Part shown: one piece after another, positions 15,052 to 20,434 of the stretch | How positions within the stretch are numbered: the stretch's first letter is position 1 | Layout: the number at the start of each line of letters is the position of its first letter | Virus record (IMG/VR): IMGVR_UViG_3300018080_000687 | Coordinates: 1-20,434 of that record | Origin: a virus | DNA length: 20,434 bases | Strand: one strand, 5' to 3' | Notes under the pieces: model-generated | The model's database searches: none | What the model was told of the DNA's origin: nothing | What the model saw: the letters and a program-made list of their open reading frames with translations, nothing else | Position numbers and translations under genes: made by a program

Positions 15052-17738
15052 TGCCGATGATCATCAGCATGGCAATCTCGTATCTCGCGTCGAAGTTCTT
15101 GGGTCCCGACGACAAGGACCCACCACCTTCGATGAAGGACGATAAGCCGACGACGACTGCCACCCGTGGCGCGTTTGTCCCATGGCTCATGGGCGTGCGT
15201 CGCGTCGGCCCGATCTTCGCGTGGGTCGGCAGTCGCTATCGGTCGACTGAGAAGGCTCGAGGCTGGAAAGGTGGCGACGACCCGAACGAGGACAAGAAGC
15301 AGAAGGTGTACTACGAGTACGGCTGGCACCTTCTCTGTGTCGGTCCAGCCGTTAAGCTGTGGGCCATTTACGAGAACGGGAAGAACCTCCTGCCGTGGCC
15401 GCTCGATTCGGTGGGCTACCCCAGCGGCACAACGATCAACCTCCTGCCGAAAGGCAAGTTCGACATCTGGTGGGGCGAAGGCAACCAGCCTGCTAACTCG
15501 TATCTCGGGCAGGTTGGCAAGATGGGCCTGCTCTCACGGTGGCCGTTTATCTGCTCGATCGTGTGGAGACCAAAACGTCTCGGGCTCTCGCCTGTCTGGC
15601 CGTTGCTCGACTACGTCGTAGAGGTTCATCCTGACTACGCAAGCCAGGTGAGCGAAGACGGCGACTGGCTGGTTGGAACGCAGTCGCTGAAGGGCTATCA
15701 GAAGAACATCAAGTCCGTTGTGGCTGGCGCGGCCGGCGTCGGCTACATCAAGGTAAAGCCGATCAGCGGGAAGTACCTCATCAACTCAACGATGACGATC
15801 GAGGTGATCGGGAACCATGCGAGCAACAACGGGACGTACACGATCACACACACGTCGAACGTCAACTCGGGATACAAGACAGTCTCAACGAAGCTGTTCG
15901 TGAGCGCTGCGATCCCCGCGTCGACAGGCAAGGTGGGGTACGTCGAGTTCTACGAGTTCGATCACAACTCAGGGGCAAACCCCGCGTATGTCATCGATCA
16001 GCTCCTCTTCGCTACGTACCCGCACGGACTGGCTCTCAACCCAGATCACTTTGACATCGCGTCGCTTGACGCGCTGGCTCTCGCTCTAGGAGCCGCAGGT
16101 GAGAAGCTCTCGATCACTTACCTCGCGACCGACGGTCAGGAAGCTGAGGCCATCCTTGCGGCGATAATGCAAGATTGCGGCATCGCGTTCCGATGGAACT
16201 CAGAGAGCGGCCTGTGGGAATTCAAGGTGATCCGCGCTGAGACGCATCAGCCTGTCATACCTGCGGACTTGCTGCTCCCACCGTTGCCTGAGATCAACAC
16301 CGTGTTCGAGGTCGTGCGACCGATGGACAAGATGGTCTTCGAGTTCCCGAACTGGGGTACTCGCTTCCGCATGATGACGCTCGTCGTTGACGACGACGCC
16401 TTGGCCGAGGCTCGCGGGCAGATCCGCACGAAGAAGATCCGGATCCCCACGGTCGTCGACATCGACACCGCCACGATGGTCGCCGAGCGCCGTGGTCAAG
16501 AGGCGCTCGGTGTTGTCACCGCATGGAAGTTCACAGCGCAGGGCGAGGCTCGACTCGTCAAGCCCGGCGCGTCGATCTTCGTGGACGGGTTTGACGACCC
16601 GATGCGAGTGATGTCTGTGGACCTAGCCCAGAAGACCGGCAAGGTTGTCATCGAGGCTGTCACGGACTACTACTCCGTGGATCCGTCAGGTGCGCCTACG
16701 GTCATCCCTGGTACCTCGGACGAGACTGAGATCGAGATCGAGGAAGACGACCAGTGGGAGCCGATCGAGATGCCGCCTGACGCAGGTGACGCCATGGGTG
16801 CGTACGGGGGCACCGCGACTCGACCCGCGGTGGCGTTCCCCGCGGTTCGCGGCGGCGAGGGTGTAGACGGGCATCTCGTCTACGCCTCAGAAGACGACGT
16901 GACGTTTGAGTGTATCGCGTCGTTCGAGTCGGTGCAGTCTGGCGGGTTGCTCATCGACGAGATGACGGCGACGCAACCTACGATGATCGAGACTGGCCCG
17001 ACGTTCACCGCGCTCGGCGTGGACATCGCAGACGTTGCGCAAGATCTCAGCTCAGACGTCGCTGGCTGGCGTCGCGGGAAGCAGGTTGTGTTCTGTGGCT
17101 CTGAGGTGATGTTCGTGCGTGAGATCACCGCGATGGGCGGGGATGTGTATCGGCTCGACGGGATCATCCGCGCGCGTCTCGGTTCGGACATCGAGGCTCA
17201 CGTCGCCGACGATGAGGTCTACATTTGTAACTACAAGGAGATCCCGGTCTTCACGGATCTCATGTTCCGACCCGGCGGCACGGTGTACTTCAAGCTCGTG
17301 CCGTACGGTGACACTCTCATCGCCATCGATGAGCTCACGTCTCGTTCGCTCACGATCCGTGGGAACACGATCGTCCCTGCTCCAGTGACGGGACTCTCGA
17401 ACGATCGGCATACGCTTGCGTTCGACGGGACCGAGTCGCCTGTGTTCGTGTGGGGCTACAGGTTCGGGCGCGAGCCTTCTTCAGGTTGCGGCGCGCAAGT
17501 CGCCGGCGAGCCAACCGCGCCGTCTGTTGTTGAGGGTGTGTTCCTCGTCACGGTAACCGACGTCAGCGATGTGACGAAGCGAGTGGTCACTGTCACCGAA
17601 CCGACGTGGACGTACACGAACGCTGACCTACTCTCAGACTTCGGCGGCGCGGCGCCGTCTTCGTTCAAGCTGCTTGTCGAGCACGTGCGCGGCGGCAAGG
17701 GATCCGGCTCTTCCACCATCACGATGACGAAGCTGTAG
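15036..17738 (+). CDS. Central tail tip / host specificity protein (lambda J, GTA 'megatron'-like)
   Basis: It starts at ATG 15036 with AAGGA upstream, overlapping the peptidase by 16 bases, and yields 900 residues. The hydrophobic start (MASVIVPMIISMAISYLASK) and the segment RGAFVPWLMGVRRVGPIFAWVG (about residues 44-65; family pattern: proline, then an R-R-V-G-P strand) are typical of these proteins. Residues 170-225 and 305-560 hold the hub-type core, with ANPAYVIDQLLF near 310, DCGIAFRWNSESGLWEFKV near 379, and MVAERRGQEALGVV near 480. Residues 227-305 look like an inserted beta domain. An acidic linker lies at about 562-585 and FnIII-like strands follow at about 790-900. Lambda J reaches roughly 1130 residues, so this is a smaller member. 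It would form the tip spike and contact the host envelope. Confidence 0.8.
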   Translation: MASVIVPMIISMAISYLASKFLGPDDKDPPPSMKDDKPTTTATRGAFVPWLMGVRRVGPIFAWVGSRYRSTEKARGWKGGDDPNEDKKQKVYYEYGWHLLCVGPAVKLWAIYENGKNLLPWPLDSVGYPSGTTINLLPKGKFDIWWGEGNQPANSYLGQVGKMGLLSRWPFICSIVWRPKRLGLSPVWPLLDYVVEVHPDYASQVSEDGDWLVGTQSLKGYQKNIKSVVAGAAGVGYIKVKPISGKYLINSTMTIEVIGNHASNNGTYTITHTSNVNSGYKTVSTKLFVSAAIPASTGKVGYVEFYEFDHNSGANPAYVIDQLLFATYPHGLALNPDHFDIASLDALALALGAAGEKLSITYLATDGQEAEAILAAIMQDCGIAFRWNSESGLWEFKVIRAETHQPVIPADLLLPPLPEINTVFEVVRPMDKMVFEFPNWGTRFRMMTLVVDDDALAEARGQIRTKKIRIPTVVDIDTATMVAERRGQEALGVVTAWKFTAQGEARLVKPGASIFVDGFDDPMRVMSVDLAQKTGKVVIEAVTDYYSVDPSGAPTVIPGTSDETEIEIEEDDQWEPIEMPPDAGDAMGAYGGTATRPAVAFPAVRGGEGVDGHLVYASEDDVTFECIASFESVQSGGLLIDEMTATQPTMIETGPTFTALGVDIADVAQDLSSDVAGWRRGKQVVFCGSEVMFVREITAMGGDVYRLDGIIRARLGSDIEAHVADDEVYICNYKEIPVFTDLMFRPGGTVYFKLVPYGDTLIAIDELTSRSLTIRGNTIVPAPVTGLSNDRHTLAFDGTESPVFVWGYRFGREPSSGCGAQVAGEPTAPSVVEGVFLVTVTDVSDVTKRVVTVTEPTWTYTNADLLSDFGGAAPSSFKLLVEHVRGGKGSGSSTITMTKL

Positions 17739-17748
17739 GAGGTAACTC

Positions 17749-18141
17749 ATGGCACGGCCCGCACACGTCGACGTCGTCAGCGCCGTTCAGAACTGGGATG
17801 GTCAGGTTCGCGACAACTTCGATCTCGTCTTCGAGACGCCGTACCCGATCCCGGTGTACGACGATTTCGCTTCGCTGCCGACCGCAGGCGAGTACGAGAA
17901 CTGCCTTGCGGCGATCGTCGACGAGGACCGCATGGTGTACTCGAACGGCACGGCGTGGGTGTACCTCCCGCTGCGGCGCGCGGACGCCGTTGCGGACCTC
18001 AGCATCACGATGCCGTCCGACTCGCCGGCCGACGCTGATGCGCTGCGCGATGATCTCGTGAGCAACGCGCTCGCAGAGATCGAGACGAAGATCAACGACC
18101 TTCTCGCGGAGCTCCGCGAGGCAGAAATCATCGACACGTAG
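17749..18141 (+). CDS. Small tail-associated protein, 130 aa
   Basis: ATG 17749 has a perfect TAGGAGGT at 17736-17743 that includes the stop codon of the previous gene, the strongest ribosome binding site in the second half. The product starts MARPAHVDVVSAVQNWDGQ. The motif YDDFASLPTAGEYENCLAAI followed by YSNGTAWVYLPL (residues 42-75) is a small beta element common in phage tail fibre and tip proteins. The C-terminus (about 95-128) is a helix rich in alternating Ala, Leu and acidic residues, a coiled-coil candidate. This suggests an oligomeric tip or fibre accessory made in larger amounts than the tip protein. The assignment is by pattern only. Confidence 0.65.
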   Translation: MARPAHVDVVSAVQNWDGQVRDNFDLVFETPYPIPVYDDFASLPTAGEYENCLAAIVDEDRMVYSNGTAWVYLPLRRADAVADLSITMPSDSPADADALRDDLVSNALAEIETKINDLLAELREAEIIDT

Positions 18142-18145
18142 CGAA

Positions 18146-18161
18146 GGCCCCAGTCGGGGCC
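18146..18161 (+). promoter_or_regulatory. GC hairpin after the last structural gene
   Basis: A six-pair stem GGCCCC/GGGGCC closes a four-base loop (AGTC) starting five bases after the stop. There is no T-run, so on its own it is unlikely to terminate. The copy GGGGCC...GGTAACT (18156-18171) reappears at 18283-18303, so it may belong to the larger structured interval. GGTAACT here (18165-18171) matches the inner arm there. Confidence 0.5.
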
Positions 18162-18212
18162 ATGGGTAACTGACAACGCACCTCACGGCCGCACCGCGCT
18201 GTCGCGAGACAA

Positions 18213-18264
18213 GCAAGGAAGAAGAAGTACCTGGCTCGAGTTAGTTGCCTTCTCCTTACCTTGC
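18213..18264 (+). promoter_or_regulatory. Long imperfect stem-loop in the non-coding interval
   Basis: GCAAGG (18213-18218) pairs with CCTTGC (18259-18264). AAG pairs with CTT (18219-18221 with 18255-18257) past a one-base bulge. After a mismatch, AGAAG pairs with CTTCT (18223-18227 with 18249-18253). The loop is 21 bases. Fourteen pairs in an A/G-rich arm suggest RNA structure rather than protein coding; no gene is evident in 18142-18426. No promoter for this region alone could be recognised. Confidence 0.4.
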
Positions 18265-18282
18265 CGCGTGCTCTGGGGGGCA

Positions 18283-18326
18283 GGGGCCAGACTCACGGTA
18301 ACTCACTGGCAGTTACCCCTGGCCCC
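18283..18326 (+). promoter_or_regulatory. Upstream hairpin competing with the terminator (candidate antiterminator)
   Basis: The outer arms GGGGCCAG (18283-18290) and CTGGCCCC (18319-18326) pair perfectly over eight bases. Inside them GGTAACT (18297-18303) pairs with AGTTACC (18311-18317) around a seven-base loop. The right outer arm is the same strand that forms the left arm of the following terminator hairpin, so the two structures cannot form at once. Confidence 0.55.
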
Positions 18327-18344
18327 ACATGGGGCCAAGTTTTT
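18320..18344 (+). terminator. Rho-independent terminator of the late structural operon
   Basis: TGGCCCC (18320-18326) pairs with GGGGCCA (18331-18337) around ACAT. AG and five T residues follow (18340-18344). The seven-pair GC stem plus T-run is a standard intrinsic terminator. It separates the structural genes from the helicase, which has its own promoter just downstream. Its left arm is shared with the upstream competing hairpin. Confidence 0.8.
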
Positions 18345-18356
18345 CTCAGATGAGGC

Positions 18357-18385
18357 TGTACATCGGGTCCTCCAGCCTGTACAAT
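18357..18385 (+). promoter_or_regulatory. Sigma-70-type promoter for the helicase gene
   Basis: TGTACA (18357-18362, four of six matches to TTGACA) and TACAAT (18380-18385, five of six matches to TATAAT) are separated by exactly 17 bases. Transcription would begin near 18392, giving a leader of about 35 bases before ATG 18427. It lies between the terminator and the helicase, where a new unit must begin. GTACA also occurs at 18358, 18379 and 18405. Confidence 0.6.
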
Positions 18386-18401
18386 GAACTTGTTCATTGT
18401 A
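18380..18401 (+). promoter_or_regulatory. Perfect 22-bp inverted repeat, operator candidate
   Basis: TACAATGAAC (18380-18389) and GTTCATTGTA (18392-18401) are exact inverted repeats with TT between them. The left arm contains the -10 hexamer of the helicase promoter and the right arm covers the predicted start of transcription. A dimeric repressor bound here would block the promoter. The repeat is AT-rich in an otherwise GC-rich region and has no T-run after it, so a terminator is unlikely. Confidence 0.7.
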
Positions 18402-18426
18402 GCCGTACAACGATAGGAGACGACCA

Positions 18427-20434
18427 ATGAGGAACGCACTACCTACGCTGGACCTCGGTGATCATCCGATCCTCGAGCCGCTGAGCGACGCGACGAGAGA
18501 GGTGCTCTCGCCGCTCCAGCTTCAGCCCACCGACTTCCTCCACATCGCCACGGATGCGAACGGCGAGCACTTCGAGATGCGTGCCATCCGCGCACGCTTC
18601 CTTGATGTCGACGAGAACCCCGCCACCTTCGAGCCGGGGATCCTCATGACCACCTCCGACGGCGAGCACGTCGTCGAGACTGGGTCCGCTTCGTTCGGGG
18701 CCCGCTACGACTTCTGGAAGCGCATCCCTGAGTGCCGCGAGAAGGAGGGCCTTTCCTGGAACGAACGCGGGCGCCGCTGGGTTGCCGGCACGGACTACTC
18801 CTGCGTTGTGGTCCACCACAGCTGGCCAGCCACACGCATCATCTTCGCCGACGAGACCGCCGAGCTGCTCTACACGATGCTGCTCAAGCGTTTCATGCGG
18901 CAGACGCTTCGCGCCAAGCTCCAGTCCGAGTTCAAGATCGAAGGCACCGTCCCGGCCATGCCGGACGACTACTTTCCGGACGACCTTCGCAAGCATCCGG
19001 CAGCGGATTACCAGAAGACCGCCGCGATGATGAGCCTCGGCCAAGAAGGCACCGCGCTGTTCATGGATCGGGGCACTGGCAAGACGTACGTCAGCGTCGA
19101 TCGCATCTGCCTCGAGGCGCACCGCGCTCAGAAGGGTCGCATGCCTGGCGAGCCCGCGCACATGAGCCGCGTCCTGATCATCGCTCCGCTTCAGGTTCGT
19201 CTCAACTGGCAGCAGGAGTTCGAGAAGTTCGCATGGGTCGGCGGCAAGGTCACCGTCCTTCGCGGCGGCAAAGAGAAGCGCATCCAGATCCTGACTCACG
19301 CGATCCGCACAGAAGAGGACTGCGCCTTCTCAGCTGTCATCGTCTCGTACGACACCGCGACCCGCGACATCGACTACCTCAGCAAGCTCCAGTGGGACCT
19401 CGTCGTTCTCGACGAGTCGCACCGCATCAAGTCGACGCACACCAAGAGGTGGCAGCAGATTCGCAAGCTGCGCAACTGCTCACGCCGCCGTCAGATCCTG
19501 ACTGGTACGCCGTACGCGAACACGATCTTCGACCTCTACTCCCAGCTCGAGTTCCTCGGCAAGGGGCAGAGCGGGTTCTCCAGCTTCAAGGCGTTCGTTC
19601 GCTTCCACGGGAAGTTCGAGAAGCAGAACGGTCGCGACGCTCTCGTCGGGATCGACAACATCCCGCTGATGCACGAGCGGCTCGCGCGGCTCTCCTTCCA
19701 GATCACGAAGGAAGAGGCCGGCCTCAAGCTGCCGCCCAAGGTGTACGACACCGTCGAGGTCGAGATGACTCCCAAGCAGCGTGAGTACTACGAGAAGATG
19801 GCCACGCAGCTGGCAGTCGAGATCGAGGACATGCTGAGCGGCGCGATGGACCAGACGGCGAACAAGGCGATGACCGCTGAGAACATTCTCACGAAGCTCC
19901 TACGCCTCGCGCAGATCACGAGCGGTCACGCCGTGTGGAGCGCCACGTACAACGACGAAGGCGAGATGCTCACGCCTCGCACGGTCGAGCAGATCGACAA
20001 GGACCGCAACCCCAAGATCACCTGGCTCGTCGAGCAGCTGAAGGAGGAGCTCGCTGAGGATCCTCTGGCGAAGAAGATCGTGTGGGCCGTCTTCGTCCCC
20101 GACATCATCGAGATCGAGCGAGCTCTTAAGGCCGCCGGCATCAAGGCCGTGACGTACTACGGCGCGACGAGCCAGGCGAACCGTGAGGCCGCCGTCGAGG
20201 ACTTCAACAACGACCCGACCGTCCGGGTGATGATCGCGAATCCGCAGACCGCGGGTGAAGGCCTCAACCTCCTCGGCTACGACCTGAAGAACGAGGAGGA
20301 GTCGCTAACCTACTGCGACCATCAGATCGTCTTCAGCGCCAATTGGAGTCACGTGCTGAGGGCGCAGCTCGAGGATCGCGCGCATCGCCGCGGCACGCGC
20401 TGCCCCGTCCAGATCACGGACCTCGTGATCAGCA
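18427..20434 (+). CDS. SNF2-type DNA helicase/translocase, 3'-truncated
   Basis: It starts at ATG 18427 with AGGAG at 18415-18419 and stays open to the window edge (669 codons seen). The helicase motifs are in order: motif I DRGTGKT (Lys219), motif Ia VLIIAPLQVRLNWQQEFEKF (about 253-272), motif II DESH (329-332), motif III LTGTPYAN (358-365), motif IV KIVWAVFVPD, motif V QTAGEGLNLL (about 606-615) and motif VI QLEDRAHRRG (647-656). This is the SNF2 branch of superfamily 2, which uses ATP to move along duplex DNA. The first 200 residues match no domain I know and contain a KFM/CREK-type mixed region. Motif I reads DRGTGKT rather than the usual D-x-G-L-G-K-T. In phages such genes usually start the replication/early block, consistent with the promoter and terminator upstream. 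Confidence 0.88.
   Translation, partial: MRNALPTLDLGDHPILEPLSDATREVLSPLQLQPTDFLHIATDANGEHFEMRAIRARFLDVDENPATFEPGILMTTSDGEHVVETGSASFGARYDFWKRIPECREKEGLSWNERGRRWVAGTDYSCVVVHHSWPATRIIFADETAELLYTMLLKRFMRQTLRAKLQSEFKIEGTVPAMPDDYFPDDLRKHPAADYQKTAAMMSLGQEGTALFMDRGTGKTYVSVDRICLEAHRAQKGRMPGEPAHMSRVLIIAPLQVRLNWQQEFEKFAWVGGKVTVLRGGKEKRIQILTHAIRTEEDCAFSAVIVSYDTATRDIDYLSKLQWDLVVLDESHRIKSTHTKRWQQIRKLRNCSRRRQILTGTPYANTIFDLYSQLEFLGKGQSGFSSFKAFVRFHGKFEKQNGRDALVGIDNIPLMHERLARLSFQITKEEAGLKLPPKVYDTVEVEMTPKQREYYEKMATQLAVEIEDMLSGAMDQTANKAMTAENILTKLLRLAQITSGHAVWSATYNDEGEMLTPRTVEQIDKDRNPKITWLVEQLKEELAEDPLAKKIVWAVFVPDIIEIERALKAAGIKAVTYYGATSQANREAAVEDFNNDPTVRVMIANPQTAGEGLNLLGYDLKNEEESLTYCDHQIVFSANWSHVLRAQLEDRAHRRGTRCPVQITDLVIS

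Noticed and set aside
18439-19299. Reverse-strand open frame (286 codons) opposite the helicase N-terminus.
   Set aside because: It overlaps the clear helicase frame, which has motif I, a promoter and a ribosome binding site. The reverse product shows no domain.
1-20434. tRNA, rRNA, integrase, transposase, attachment site.
   Set aside because: I looked for cloverleaf-like segments, transposase or recombinase motifs and terminal repeats and saw none I could support by reading.

Overview
The window is a stretch of a tailed-phage (siphovirus) genome or prophage. It is GC-rich, by eye a little over 60%. Every supported gene lies on the + strand, and most junctions are stop/start overlaps (TGATG, ATGA, GTGA, TAATG). 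The tail-tip genes follow the order known from the Rhodobacter gene transfer agent (GTA) and lambda: a distal tail protein, a four-cysteine hub protein, an NlpC/P60 peptidase, then a large J-like protein. That order, and the gpL-like cysteine protein in particular, suggests a Gram-negative host. No host gene is present to confirm this, and I cannot name a genus.

Layout. 1-2558: end of the head module and the head-tail connection. It holds a virion protein cut by the window edge, a 49-aa ORF, a small beta-rich protein, a gp6-like connector, an HK97 gp10-like joining protein and a tail-terminator candidate. 2568-7590: tail tube and assembly, with the major tail protein, a structured 107-nt leader, the tail assembly chaperone as two overlapping frames (G and T analogues), and a 1037-aa TP901-type tape measure. 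7587-9681: three minor structural proteins, closed by a strong UUCG-loop terminator. 9740-11334: a small helical protein and a beta-helix fibre-like protein. 11334-17738: the tail tip. 17749-18141: a small tail-associated protein. 18142-18426: a non-coding interval with several stem-loops, a terminator, a promoter and a perfect 22-bp operator-like palindrome. 18427-end: an SNF2-type helicase that runs off the window and probably opens the early/replication block.

How it works together (inference from family knowledge): connector, gp10-like and terminator proteins join head to tail. The chaperone pair loads the tape measure, around which the major tail protein polymerises. The tail-tip proteins form the hub, with a peptidoglycan peptidase for entry, and the beta-rich proteins in between probably decorate the tip or act as fibres.

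The points most worth a second look are: fourteen 23-residue tandem repeats fused to the front of the distal-tail-like protein; the mutually exclusive hairpins and the promoter/palindrome before the helicase; a chaperone G/T pair with a GTGA junction and no canonical slippery heptamer; a 10-nt complementarity between a leader hairpin and the chaperone ribosome binding site; and what looks like the same small beta domain inserted in two different tail proteins.
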